This document shows positions 33,601 to 47,195 of a stretch of 64,000 nt of DNA, piece by piece (the stretch's first letter is position 1; every line of letters starts with the position of its first letter). The stretch lies in contig CANTFL010001264.1 of the NCBI GenBank assembly GCA_947650285.1, positions 62,001-126,000 of the forward strand. The letters are read 5' to 3'. The DNA is from Hyaloperonospora brassicae (Eukaryota; Oomycota; Peronosporomycetes; Peronosporales; Peronosporaceae). The notes below the pieces were generated by a model, which was not told the origin of the DNA, did not search any database, and saw nothing but the letters and a program-made list of their open reading frames with translations. Both the position numbers and the translations under genes were made by a program.

Positions 33601-35549
33601 AGTGAGTTCTGTCATTTTACCTTTATATGTGTGCCTGAAAGACTTTCGAACAAATTCTATATCCATAAGATTTTTGCAGTGTCACACATGCCAGCTACAT
33701 GGTATCAGAAATATCTTAAATGATATACATCGCGTTAAGGCTATAAGTTATTTAATATGCACAGTAGGACCTTCGTACATATCAACTATTGCATTTTGTG
33801 CCTTTGGTATATAAAGGAAGCTTCTTCCTTACAATAGGATCATTTAACGTCTAGTCACGATACGGAACCGCAAATAAACATGTTTTGTGGGTGTCAATCA
33901 CCATCAAATGTTCGTATCCGAACTTTGTGAGTTAGATGCACCACAGTATCAGTACATTCCTTCTTCAAGATATAGTTTGACATGTCAACGGTAGGGGACA
34001 GAATTCCCGTCGTTCGACGATGAGTAGTAGCAACGATTTTAATCTTTAACTTCTCACAAATACATGGCTTAAAACATACATGGCCTTCGCTTTTATATAT
34101 ATATATATATATTGCAATATTAGATTGCATTATTATATTATCTTGAGCAAAGAAGGAAACTAGACATTTAGTTAGTCACAATTGGTAACATGCGATGCCT
34201 GCGTCTGGTGAGACACAATATATAAAAAAAGGCCGAAGGTTTACGTGTCTGGATTCGAACTATTACATAGTTTATCATTATATGCATACTATACCTACAC
34301 CCAGCACTGGATACCGCATAAAAGTTGATTGGATCCTATTGAGCCAAAAACCTATTCTCGAGGCATGAATTTCTGCATGCATTCCAGCAAAATTTTGACG
34401 TTGCACGATGCGTCTGAAGACGTACATTTCCCATCGAATTTTCGTTAATGGTTATTTACGCTCGCATAAAGCTGTAAAAATCGTTGCGAACTACTATCAC
34501 ACAGACTGTACTGGTAACAATGCATCTTTTGTGCTAGAATGGTAATAAAAACGGTAGTCGTTCAGCAAGTCCGTTATGCTAGAAAAATATGTAGCACTTA
34601 TTTGGTGCATCATTATCGTCAAATGTAATCTTTTTAGTGCATATGCATACCAACAATTTAGTTGAATGTATATAACTGTTTTAAGAGATTGTATGTATAA
34701 GGATGTGTTTTGCACAAACGTCGTTGTTGCTCAATCGAGAAGGTTCAGCAAAAAGAGCTCGATAGTCACGCGATCAGTGCCGGAGAACAGCATAGTCAGG
34801 TCTTTGGGTTCTAATATTTTGAAAGCACCAGTCCATATACTTATGATAGACATTAATGAAGTGCTGACTGAGGATTGAACAATTGTTTGAAAACATACGA
34901 TACAGGAATAAGTAAGAAAAATTGATCGATAAATATAATTAATAATCGAGTAGAAGATACAACGGGAATACGTATTAAATCTTTCGCTTTCAAGCAAAAT
35001 TTTGTCCAAGACAGAGCCTTTACTAATTCCAAATTATCTTTATAAATCTTGACTTGATAGTGTACTAAACCTTTTGTCATATACATGAGATTATGATTTT
35101 GCCTTCGACATCTGGTTCGTCTTCAGCGCTTTTTAAACAAAGTCATGCATCTGCTCTACTATTACCAAATTTTATTCCCTCCCACAAGATAAGCAACTTG
35201 AAAGCCAACTTCGCGAATTGGGATCTGTTGTTTTAGATTAAACAGGACTTTTATCACATAAAAAGGCCTACATGACGGATTGCTGCGAACCCTACTTCGA
35301 CATTGTTTAACTTTTCTCACCACGATTTGGTGATCGTGAGAGTAAATACGATCAGCAAGACCATGGTTGAAGGGGTCATCAATTATCTTGTAATCTGATT
35401 ACATGACTTATTGCAGATACTTTACACGAATTAGTTTTTACATATAAGCGGCAACTATCATCGTGCACAGTGTGATATACCACCACTTGCCTTCTTTTAT
35501 CGCAAGACTTATCACTCTTGTCTGCTTCTCGCTGCCTCATCTGGTCAAT
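30661..35549. other. AT-rich region without genes
   Basis: Nearly 5 kb of AT-rich sequence with many stops in all frames and short TA microsatellites (about 31832-31852 and 34097-34113). No open frame here has a recognisable domain. Probably old transposon debris. Confidence 0.5.
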
Positions 35550-35900
35550 CATGCAGCACATTTACAACAAACACTGATGCAGAGCTTCAGTCTGTATATC
35601 ACCAGCCCAGTCCGCGTCCATAGGCACTTTAAGACGAGGTTGTATTTTAGCTTAAAACAAAACTTGTCGAAAACGGACCTTTGCACATATCCAAATATGT
35701 GTAAAGAACCGTTCAACATGATAATTCTGAAGTACAGTGTGCTATTGGTTAGAAAACCCACATGTCGAGTGACCATCTCATGGCAAAGGCGATGTCTTGT
35801 CGAGTCGTACACATCTTATACATAACTGCATCGACAGTTTCACGCCAGGCTATTGATTGCCATGGCTGCAGATAAAATTTAATCTTTAGATGCTGATGTC
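35550..35900 (-). mobile_element. Decayed Copia retrotransposon, RT end and RNase H start
   Basis: On the minus strand one frame reads AWRETVDAVMYKMCTTRQDI (then AFAM), matching the conserved end of Copia reverse transcriptase. After frame changes another frame reads LKVPMDADWAGDIQTEALHQ, the D-A-D-W-A-G-D start of RNase H. Order and spacing fit Copia, and the frame is broken by indels. Confidence 0.65.
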
Positions 35901-38702
35901 GACCGGACTGTCGACAGATCTGCAGCCTAAATTCCAAATATTTGAGAAATGTCCTTGACTTAGCGCCGATAAAAATAGTAACGTCATCCTTTCATTCAAA
36001 TATATAAATGTCGAGAAGCAACTTGCACGCTTTACTATCGGCCATCTCTTATTGTTCTCTGAGCCTGCCCTTGACTCGATGCATCGTGTAGACAGAACTT
36101 TCAGTGATCATCACATCGCCAACTTACACTAGGAGGAAACATCAGTACTCTTTCAAGCAAAAGAGATACATGCAGCATCAATTCTCAATACGTAAAATCC
36201 AATGAAGCGCCTATATTCATCATACGCATCTTTTCTCACACGATACGCTTGCCTGAGATCGTAAAAAGACTTGAGAAGTTAATGAGCATCGTCAGACTCT
36301 GACTCAACATATATCCCCCTTGGATTTAAGTTATAGAATTCTTATTAGAATTACCGTACAAAAAGACAGTAATCATGTCCTGTTGGTCAAGTGTCCATTA
36401 TGAGTAGCGCGCCAAAGCGCTCACCACGCAAAGCGTGTCGTGTCTCACGACCAAATTATACCTCTTCAGGTAATCGACGTCATTTTCCGAGATAAACTCT
36501 CGATGACAAGTGAAACCTTGTACCTAAAGTTCGTTCCATCAGCGTCGAGTTGATCACCCATTTGGCTTTAATCGCGCGTTGAAAAACTCTCAAGTGTGGC
36601 TAGACAAAAATGCACACCAAATTGCGTCGAATTGGTATCGGCTTTATAAGCATCTGCGTCAGTGTATTTTGACGCATCCGCTTATAAATTATTCTTAAAC
36701 TCCGCTGGCTTGAACGAGTCAGAAGTTTTACCATTATAGCACTCGCCTGCCACCACTCATTTGTGTCGGTACATCGGCGGATTAAGCATCGTACCCAGCC
36801 ATCACCTTCTGAACTCTTGACGTCATATATCTAAGAAACGATTCTTTTGTACAATATATATCCAGTTATGCGGATACATTTAGGCCGTTTACCAGTGTAC
36901 TCGAAATCGTAGATACTATACCTGCCGTGAACATGCATACCTGTAAGCAAGATAACAACGCCAACTACCTTGCCCTTTGAGTCGCTAGTCAGATACATTG
37001 CGAAAAATAGAATCGTTAGAATTGGTATCGCGTGTAGTGACAGTCTCGTCTTCTCTGATGTCATCGATACAATTAGCCTTCATGTGTCTCTTTCACCCAT
37101 GATTAAAACCCGGCGAAATCCAAAATCCCACTTGTGGTGCCTTTGAGCTGGCGTCATAACGTAAGCTCGACAGCAAAAACGTCGACTGCACTGCACAATC
37201 AGTTTCAAGCTAGATTACCTCTATTGGGATTTCGTCTGGTTACTAGGCAAGGGAAGGCCACTTTACTAGTCATTGCAGCTTTTCTCCATTGTGACTGGTC
37301 TAAACGCGCACAGTGCAGCACGCAGCGATATTCGTGACGATACTGCAAATATCGCTCTTTTCCGTACCGTACGTCGAATGTGCGTGCGGTGTAGTAACTT
37401 GTTGCTCTCTTCATCTATCAGCATTATCTGCTTGATGAAGGTTGTTGCAAATTCCTTGGCTCCTCTATAACGATCGCATTATTGATTCGCTTGACAAACC
37501 GGTCGCCAACATGAATGATGAACGGCTTCTATGCTGATTTACACTGTGTTTGCTTGGCAAACAAACCCTTATGAAATTCCACTCGAGTCATACAGAGTCA
37601 GGAGCATTTACTTGCTTCCATTAATTCTTGTAATCTCCACTGTGCCAATCTGTAAAAGTCAAGCAGATCAAGACATTGTAAACACGTTTGTCTGCATTTC
37701 CCGTGATTATCTCCGGTACTATTGTTTCCCAGTAGACATCCGTAGCACGCGATTTTGTCATGCAAGGTGGTCAGTATATCAGCTTCTGCAATCACACACT
37801 TTGTCGAGATGACGTACCTCAGGACAAGGTCACATAACCGTAACGCTCGTAGAAAGTAGACTCAGACTTGGGCCAAGTAGTATATCTCCTTGTCTTCAGT
37901 CAGATTGCTTGAACCTTAGATCTTTGTTTTAACAGATGTGACAGAATTGCAACCAGTCATCGACAATACGACGATTCATGGAGACCCACTTTCATAAGAA
38001 GGTTTGTGCTATCAATAAGTTACCACAATTTACTTGCAGAGACAATTAGGCCGCAACGCCCATAAATAATCGGATATATATGTCTTACGACCGCGCAGAT
38101 TCACCAGGACAACCAGACATGACTATGATAGATTTCGGACATCCTCTTCATTGATTTGAATCATGCGGCAACGAAGTCCTTTACAACATCACATGGCCTG
38201 TTTTGCTACAAAAGCGACACGCTTGCAGTAGCTATCGGCACAACTTCCCCACCACGGATGGTTGATGACCATTCACGTATGAATAGTATTAGAAGTGCAT
38301 TTTTGATATGCTAATGCAACACTCTGTCAGGCAATGCCATACAGAACGTGCTTCCCCCACACGTAGCTTTTGTAAAAGCACTCTCTGGAAATGGACGTGT
38401 CATGCAGAACGGCAATTGCTCAATCGAGACATGTTGCCACACCATTTATTACAACTCTGGGAAGTAAGTTATGTATGCTTCAACAATACCGAGTCGCACA
38501 ATATCCCCATACAATACCGATGACTGACTGCATGCTGTTTGCCTTGTTCACCTTTTCTACACCTCTGCACATCGATGCTGCCCGACATGAACGCCGCGGC
38601 GAGCACGAGCGATGTGAAGAAAGGCGTTGCAAAAATCGTACCATGACACAAAGCGCGTCTACTTGGAAAGTCGATCGCTGAAACGAATAGACCAGCCAGC
38701 GT
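35901..38702. other. AT-rich region without genes
   Basis: No supported gene. An imperfect inverted repeat lies at about 36643-36688. Open frames at 36831-37064 (minus) and 37531-37812 (plus) have no clear similarity. Probably retroelement debris. Confidence 0.45.
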
Positions 38703-40420
38703 CTACTTTCGTGTCTCATCTCCTTCGGGTTCCGCAAGCTCTTTCAGTACACGCGCTCGGTACTTCTCGACATCCTTGTCACGCTTCATCGTTGCACCGA
38801 CAAACGCCGTGATGATTTGGGAATTGAAGATCTGGTACACCAACGTCTGATTGTAGAAAAAGTTGGCGTTGCCAGAGGCCGGATAGAGCCACAAGAACCA
38901 CATCACGGGCAACATGCATGTCGCCGCGCCCAGGCCAATCACGTAGGCGAACCTGTTTTTGATCGCTGAGCAAGCCGTCGCCACAATTAGTCGACGCACG
39001 CACTCAGTGACATCGGGATAATCCATACGTACTCATGATCGTCTGCGGGTGCAAGGCCAGCAATGAGAGGAAGAAGCCAAAGTCACCAAATGAAGGGTAC
39101 GCCTGGAAGAGGGAGAAGATGCCAAATAGCACGCATGCGTAGGCTTGAGGTCGATGTCTTGGGACGTCACAAGCGTTAGTAAGTTTCAACGTAGGACACA
39201 AACATGCAGCACAGAAGACTTACGCCAAGCGGAGGTAGATCGGGACCACGTAGATGACAGGATGCAGGTGCATCACAAAGAGAAAATACGGGACGAAGCG
39301 ATCGAATACCTCGATAAAGAGGTACCAGAAGATGCCGACATTCGGAGTCAAATCCGAGTACTTGGCGACCCACACGTATGTTTCCTGGATCAGCACGGCA
39401 AGCAACGCAACAAACAATGAGCAACAACATCTATCGACATCAGAAAGCCACGGCAAAGCAGCTCAAACCTCCAGAAATCCCCAGTCTCCGTGCAGTTCAT
39501 GCGACAACGAAAGCAAGAGACCCATCCAGACACCGAATATCACCAAGCACTTCAAAGCGAGCGTCACCCACGGCCCGTTGTCGTGGCTGACTGCAGTCTA
39601 CGCGCATAAACGTTGCACTCCGCTATCATGCCAACCACTATACTTTTCCACAAGTGCACGTCATTTTTTGCCCACCTTTCCAGCCCCAGCACTGTGCAAT
39701 AGCAGTACAATGGGTAGCATCAAGAAGAAGGGATAGACGGACAAATACGTGCCCATCGCCACACACATCATTGACGCTGCAACAGCTCCTAACAGTAGAA
39801 ACCATAGAAACAACAATAAGTATGACAGCATGAAGAGATCGTGTAACATCAAAGTGGTACATCGAAAAAATACCTTCGGAAGCAAAGACCAAACTGAAGA
39901 GGACGGCCACATGCGTAAACGACACGGTCGACATGGCTACACTCGACGCCAGGGAATAGGGGTTCAGGAGAGCAATCAATGCTACAGTTCTCGATAAAGT
40001 ATCCGGTCGAAATAGAGGCGATACAGGTATGTGACTGAGCCAAATGTCGTCTTGGCGGACTTTATACGAGCGCCCTTCTTCCAGCTTTAACGTGTTTGTA
40101 CACAGACGGGCAAACCCTACGGCCAGCAGCAAGTCCACGGAAATAAATAGAGCGCATAGCAAAACGTATTGGAGCGCCACGGGCACGAGTTGTAGCACCG
40201 GATAGAGTACCGCAAACACCAGTGGCGGTTGATGGAACACGTCCCCCGCATAGGGCGAACCGGTCGAGACGTATAGGAAGACGCCTTCTCGAATGCGGTG
40301 GAACGAAGAAGTGGGTGTGACTAACTCCGGTCGAAACGAAAGCGTCGCGTGGAGAGACGGCACGGCGTAGAGGAAGCCACGGACGCATGCCCCTAATAGC
40401 AGCACGGGCGTTAGCGTCAT
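38703..40420 (-). CDS. PIGU: GPI transamidase subunit PIG-U
   Basis: Multi-pass ER membrane subunit of the complex that attaches GPI anchors to proteins. Six exons on the minus strand: 40420-39874, 39788-39676, 39597-39469, 39384-39224, 39157-39033 and 38965-38703. All five introns are GT-AG and the frame closes exactly, giving 445 residues, near the usual family length. Family matches: HRIREGVFLYVSTGSPYAGD near the N terminus, SMMCVAMGTYLSVYPFFLML across the first junction, KYSDLTPNVGIFWYLFIEVF (the PIG-U signature), YPSFGDFGFFLSLLAL, and FLWLYPASGNANFFYN near the end. Without the introns each exon runs quickly into a stop. It is the only intact gene between about 25.5 and 47 kb. Confidence 0.93.
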
Positions 40421-43269
40421 GGGAAGTGGTGTGCCCTCTATCCTGCGACGAGGAATATAGTAGGGGCGCTGATTGGCTCACGATGACATGGGAGAGCGCT
40501 ATTATATCGTACTCTATTGCGCATGGACTCGGATCCGATATGCTGGACACGATGTTGCCGGGATAGTTTTGGACCTTCTATTTACATCGTGTGTCGAGAG
40601 ATGTACACTTACTTGAACGGGAGATGGACATTGCGGCGACCTGCGAAAACGTGTTTTGGACGATCACCCGCAGCAAAACATTGGCGCTCACTGGTCTTAG
40701 CGTGTCAGGAGTCGATTTGTTTTTGCCAACCTCGGCGCGTACAACCGCAGCAAAGTGATCTGAGAAACAACATTCTATGTGCTCCTACATAAAGCCATCA
40801 TTTCTGTTTGTTGGTTGTCCAGCAAGTGGAAATGACTCACTTCATTTTTTCTCAACACGAAGCTACGGGCGACGTTACATTGACTGCTTCCAGCCTATTC
40901 TATGACACAAAACTGTGTCAATGATAGTCGGCTAGACAATCGTTGGTCGACTAGTAGATGGGCTACATGCGTGATCATGTTGTGCACAATCATCCTATAA
41001 GCGACTGATGCAAGCTCAAGTAGCGCTAGTGCCGTGATCGTCGCTTGCAATGGTTCAATCGAATAACATCCTATAACCAATATTGTTATATATCGTTGCA
41101 CTCTTGTGGTGCTGTCGGTTGATGTTGTCGTACGATAGTCGTGTCGGCAATGGATGTATGCAAAAAGAGACATTTGTAAGCAGCAGAAGAATGAAATCGA
41201 CAATAAATCATGAGTCTGAGCTGTTGTACCACCAGCGATCTTTTACTGACGTCGGCTAGTTGCCTCGTACGAGAGGACTCCAAATAGATTGTTAGATGCG
41301 GACGAGTAGGATGTCAATCGCTACTAGAACATTTGCTCAAGATGATGTAATAATTCTCCTGTTTTCTTCGAGCAAATTATAAAAAGAAGAGACAGTTGCC
41401 ATCTACGCATCGAGAACGCAACAAGTACGTAATTCACAATGCGAGTATTAAACGAGAATGATGAATACACACGTCCTTTGATATGGAGAAATTTAGGTAT
41501 CGCAAAAAGAAGGTTTGCAGAGAACAATGATGTTATACGATACCTATTCGCAACTTGATGATAATGTCTACCTCAACAAAACCTTGACTATCGTGGTCGC
41601 GGAACTCACTGGCCGAATGTCTTGTTTTGCTGCTCCACGTGCGCAGTCTTTAAGAGTACGTGTACATCCACGTGACCGTGGCTTGCTCGTAAAACTAAAG
41701 TTATACATACAGTAATTACGTCAGGCTATGGCTTCACAAGCAAGCCACGGCCACATGACGGTACTAATTTGTTGTCAAGTACATAATGTCATTCATGACC
41801 CTGCTACTTTACACGGAGATGCAAAGCATATTGCTTCTCGGTCAGCCTCTTTTAGCACAGCTTTTTTGGGTATACGCGCATATCTTTCGAGACAGCGATG
41901 CTTAGATATCTGGTTTGTCAGTGTAACGATGTTTGCGCCATAACCAGTAGATAGCATTTCCTACGCAGCTTCTTGCTGACGTTCAAACACGTCATCTTTC
42001 GCAACGCAAGTACTCATATCGTAAAGACCGCCTCTGTTTGTCAAAAAGGATTGGATGCGTCTTCGGTGACAATGCTTTACGTCAGTAGATGTGTTACGCT
42101 GTTACAATTGTGATCGACTCCATGTATGACAATCGAATGCACGCCGCAAAAACAGCGTGTTCGAGACAAGAACGTTTCTTTTTAACAATACAGTGAGGGT
42201 ATCGCGGTCGAAGCAAGCACTTATGGAGGAGGAGAGATAGTATGGATGTGTTGTGCCGTGCAAGGTAGCACTTATAGAGATGACGCTACTCACATATTGT
42301 TCCTTCTCCATATTGCAATCATAGTTTGTAATCGGTACAGCAACCGCTTCTCGCCGCGAAGAGGGAGAAAGCTCAAACTTTACTCATTAACGACGCCATC
42401 GAGGAAGCATCGTCATGCAACCAAGGCGATCGTCTCAGCTTGCTCTATCCTGGATGGAGCATGGTCGATACTGTTAGCGTCAGCTTACACTTGATCATGT
42501 ACGAAATCCTGCTGCAAGCACTTTTACGCCCTTTGATTATCGACTCACACAGTTCATCAGTCTTTGATGCTGTGTACAAGCCACTGTCAATTCGCTGGGT
42601 ACACCATAGATATACGTGGCAAAGCTGGTAGGCATTGCCACGTGGACTCTCCGCAAATATTAGTCAAAGAGAACGATTCATTCGATCCAACTACTCCTCA
42701 GCTGGCCTCCTACGGTAGACTAAAATAGTCACACACACACACACACGCCGTAAGCTTGCTGTGCAGTTCTGAGCGATGCAACAACGAAAAATGTTCAGAC
42801 AAAGATTGTTCAGATTAGAGTGAAATAGGTCCAGTACGTGTGAGACATCCTCCGCGCGATCGACATCTCAAGCGAGCAGCTTTGTGTCACATGCGGCATA
42901 GTGCTGGTTTACGAAGCAGATAGAACTTCAGCGGTCAGCATGGCTAAGGACTCATGTTGTCCGATTTCTCGAACGTAGATGACAGGCATCGATAGTCTCC
43001 GTACCATGACACTTTTCGTGCAATGACTTTGTGGACGCTTGCGTCTACTAGACGGCTTTTCTTCACGTGAAAAGTCACATCTTATAGTGTCATCGGCATG
43101 GCTATGCCATACCCTGATTTCAAACTCGATTTGTAAATGAATAGTGTAGCGTTTCGATCATCGTCGACTGACTCCGTGTCGTCGATCTAATACGTCAACT
43201 GCTCTGGCACAAGGCACTTGACCCCCTAGCGCATGATCGATAGATCATGAGTCAAGCAATCTTCGCAGG
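40421..43269. other. Gene-poor region
   Basis: About 2.8 kb with short open frames only and a CA repeat (about 42730-42747). No supported gene. Confidence 0.5.
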
Positions 43270-43551
43270 ATGCAGGTTGGCAGCAAGATCCATTTTGCCT
43301 TCATAGCAGGAGTCAAGCTCAAGCACGTAGCAAGAATGCCACGAAAAGGAAGACAAGTTGCACTACAAAGACAAGATAATGCGCGTGTTCATTCCAGCAC
43401 TGCAGTCGTGCCTGGAACAATGTGTACGAGACGCTTGACTGAAATCGATACTGAAGCCTCATCATGCGTGTATGAACCTCCTAGATTGTTTGATTGGAAT
43501 GTGTGCGTGGTAGCAATGAGGATCGGCTCGAGTCTGAAGCAGCAATATTGA
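43270..43551 (+). mobile_element. Mariner-like transposase relic
   Basis: A 93-residue frame contains QRQDNARVHSS, matching the second Asp motif (Q-x-D-N-A-x-x-H) of Tc1/mariner transposases, followed by YEPPRLFDWNVCVVAM and SSLK, which resemble the third-Asp region (PP-x-S-P-D-x-N ... SLQ). The spacing between these is shorter than normal in places, and there are stops on both sides. No terminal inverted repeats identified. Confidence 0.45.
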
Positions 43552-46500
43552 GCGTACGAGTGACAGCCGCACTTCGTCTTGATGTCTACCTTCGCTACAC
43601 ATCATTGTCTGTTGTAATAGCTCCGCTTGCATCTCATGTTGAGGTTCAACATGTACGTGTGCGCTTATCAAGTGCTGCACAGCAGCTCCCGATCCTTTGG
43701 TCCGTTATCAGCTCATGTTGACGTTCAACATGAAGATATGTACCGATTCTGAAAATCTGAAAGGTTACGATAAGAAGCGATCATTCGTCTGTAAGTGCCG
43801 CTTCGACAAGTCCGGCACGGACGAGTTTGATTGATGCATATGAAGTTCCTACGGTTTCTTAGACCCACTTCCAAGACGCGATCTTGCTACCTCAGTGCAG
43901 CTCAATGTCTATTCAAAAGCGTTGTCCTTCGGATCCATGCCAAGATCTTCCATGCAACGTTGGCAGATCTACTTGAAGTTTTGAAAGTACAACGGTGCGT
44001 AAGCAAAGCTCAGGAGAAGATGTGATGCAATCATCTTTGATTGAAGGTGAAATGTCCCGCAAGCACCAGTTCACCGACATCGAACACTTCAATTGGCGAC
44101 AAGCGATCTGTTGGCCGATCTTACGGACTCTTTTGTGGGCAGCCGACGTTTTCGGGCATTCAGGTGAGCTGAGCGTTGCGACGCAGCATGTTTGGTATCA
44201 GAAGAGGGCTCTTCTCTTCGTCTACTGCGCTCTGCAGGTCCTTCGACGCGTGCCGCATCAGCAAAGAGCCCATCGCTATGCAAGAATATGATAGGGCTCT
44301 CGTGCTACGTTGACGCTCAGTGCTGCAAATTATTTGCGAAGCCAGCAGGACGATGGAGGGTGGAGGTCCCGCGGCAATCCTGATGTCAGGGACCACTGGC
44401 AAATACAAACATGATGTGCGCGAAGAACGCGGATGCAAGATGCACTATCAAGCAAGAGCAAGCGAGCTGAGAAGCCAGAGCAAAGAGACGTGTCTGTACA
44501 GCAAAGCAGGTGGCAAACGTTTGTACGCTGGCTTGGTATAGGGTCTGTTGAGCTCCCAAATGTCACTGCATCTGTTCACACGTCTCGGGATGTGCGATGC
44601 AACAGACAGATCCCAGACGCGATCGGTGGATGTAGCAAATCGCAACGATGTGGTGGCAGTGTGGTGACGTGCAGTAGCTAGCATGGACGTACAGGCGCTC
44701 ATTGCGGTTCAATCTGCTCAGGCTGTGAGCCGGAACAGGCGCCAACGCAGCTGACTTGCAACTTCTGTCACCCGATCGCCCAAAGTGCCGGCTATCTCTT
44801 AGCTTTCCAGGTGTTACGTGTCTACAGAGATTTGTTCAGATGTCCAGTCGTGCGTTGCTCACCTTTGACGAAACAAGATGGTACGAGACGTAGTCGCACG
44901 CGAGTCTGCGCCCCTTTGACGATCGCAAAGTAATTTCATATGCGTGACGTTTGTGCAAACTACACACGTCTTGGTACAAGAGTTTACTAGAGGGTACTGC
45001 ATGTACAGTGCGTCTACTCTCCGCATCATTGTACGTTGCATGCTTACTATCCAGTTGAAGCAATCGAACACATGGCGATAGCGGCGCACGTTGAAGAAGT
45101 TGTAATCGGGAGAGGACAGATGACTCAAAAGCAGCAGCATCTTCCGAATACATGCAACAACAGAGCTTAGTCGGACTTGCTCACGCTGAAATCTACAATC
45201 CACAGACGCAAGGAGCTGGTTTGACATGGATATCGATCTCGTGTGCGCAGTGATCTGCGTATCGCGAGCAACAAACTGCAAATGTGCTCACAGAGGCATA
45301 TTGGGCTCAGTTGCTCATAGTCCGCGTACATGCGCTCATGTCTGAGACGTTCCAGATGTGAACGACGTGATCCTAAAGAAGAAGGTTGCCACAACCCGCA
45401 TTTGTGCCGACGGGACAATAAATTACTTCGCTTTTGATCACGAGGTACGGTGCGATCGAGATGAGCAGCTCAAATTGGGTCAGTCGCGTCAGAACCGACT
45501 ATTTTCGCCAATCGAGTCGTAACTACCATCCAGTCAAAAGACGCTGCAAAAATAGGTCTCTTCTATCTTCTACTTTGTAGCAAAAGCCCCTGCACTCGAT
45601 CGACATCGAAACCTGCCACTGTCTATCGAAGCTCTGGTAGATTCACTCAATCCACGTCCATTTCCATCTCACATGCGGCCAAAGTCGTCGTAACCCCTCT
45701 GCTTTGCGCGGAAATGGACTGTCAAAAGATTGATCGTAGCTAGACCCAAGCTCCATTGCCACTGCATACTGAATCGACAAAGGGCGACATCGCCCACGCA
45801 TGTACAGCACGAGGCCTTCGGATCCAAATGTTAGCTGGAGGTAGCCCCTGCGAGTATACGAACAGCATCACCACGATGCCATGGACTGCCGTTTATCCGG
45901 AATTGATACAGGCGGTGGTGCATCGCAGCAAATCGTGAGTGAAGAAAAGCCAGGTCCGATGCAGATCTTCATGACTAAAGTGTCACTCCTCGCAATTCTC
46001 CCAAGATCTGTTCCGGTGATGCAGGGCGCGTAAGACGCTCTCATTCGCAGACTGGAAATCAACAGGATGAGAGGGGCACGTGTGCGAGGCGTGGGCAAAT
46101 TTCGTCTCAACTCGAGACCTGCTTTGCTACTGATTTATGGATACGGAGAGCTGTTGCTTGCTATGTGCTGCAGATACAACAGGTGGCGGTAAAAACAAGG
46201 ATGTGGTTGTTCCTTGATACGAACTATAGTCGAGCCACTGCACATTAAGGTGCTACGAGTGGACGTCAACGCATCTGACCATGACAGCGTGGAATCCACT
46301 CGCTACTGCAAAGTATCCACTTCATTTGCGCGAAAACAGTCCATGAAGCTGCTGCCGACTCGTGACGCGTCACTTGTCATCATTTCGTGTGCTTTTTACA
46401 ACCCGAGACCGTACGTCGACCGTGAAAGTCACAGCTGTGGTGTGCAGAAAAACAGCTTCCAGCGGTGCTGTTTGAAGCCATTTGTAAGTGTAAGTTCGCT

Positions 46501-47195
46501 CTCCGGCTCGTGCTGCCAGCGCCCGCTTTTGCAGTTGGCGCTGGAGATGTGCAATACGTCAGTCTTGATTTGACGATCGAAGAGACGAGCAACAGACCTA
46601 TTTCTGTGCTACGACCATCGTAGCTTCGCAGAAGCCGATGGATGACTGTCCATGAAGCTGCACAGAGAGCTGCAGTGAGATTGAAACTTGTCATTGTGCC
46701 ATCGATGCATCCGTAGCTGCAATGTAGTGCTCTGTTGTCCCAGTCGTCTTTTGTGTGACTGCGGTGTGTTGCTGCTGAAGCGGATCAGCTTTGTACAATT
46801 CTGCAGAGCGGTGCCACGATCGAAAGACGTGTGCAAAAGTACAAGTTCGAGACAAGAAACAGTCCGTTTTTGAAGAGGCATCAGCAATGAAAACGGGAGT
46901 GGACAACTACCGTCTCTCTCCAGCCCCGCTCTCTTGCCAAGTATGGACATCGATCGTAGCATCGGCGTTTGTAGCTGTAACGCCATCGGCTGTGCAAGCA
47001 GAACTCACACGGCCTCGTTTCTGCAAATCACTTTGCCGTCCGTCGATCGTCCAGCAGGAGTTCAAAATGCGGCTCGGCACACTGCCACATCCCCCAGCTC
47101 AAGTTCCCATTCTGCTTTTTGCCTTCGCAGACACACATCCATACAATCAAACTCGATTTCTCTCGATCTCAAACGCTGCTGCATTCGACTTCAAG
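43552..47195. other. Gene-poor region upstream of P4
   Basis: About 3.6 kb with overlapping short frames on both strands and no recognisable domain. Two near-identical palindromic motifs (catgttga/x/gttcaacatg) occur at about 43634 and 43714. The last 90 bp hold the P4 promoter-like element. Confidence 0.45.
47106..47123 (+). promoter_or_regulatory. Inr/FPR-like core promoter of P4
   Basis: cccattctgctttttgcc resembles the oomycete Inr/FPR core element and lies 73-90 bp upstream of the ATG at 47196. It would exclude the long in-frame extension that is open back to 46791. Confidence 0.45.

Noticed and set aside
46791..47195. N-terminal extension of P4 by 135 codons
   Set aside because: No family similarity, no signal peptide at its start, and an Inr-like element lies inside it. 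The ATG at 47196 gives a clean signal peptide.
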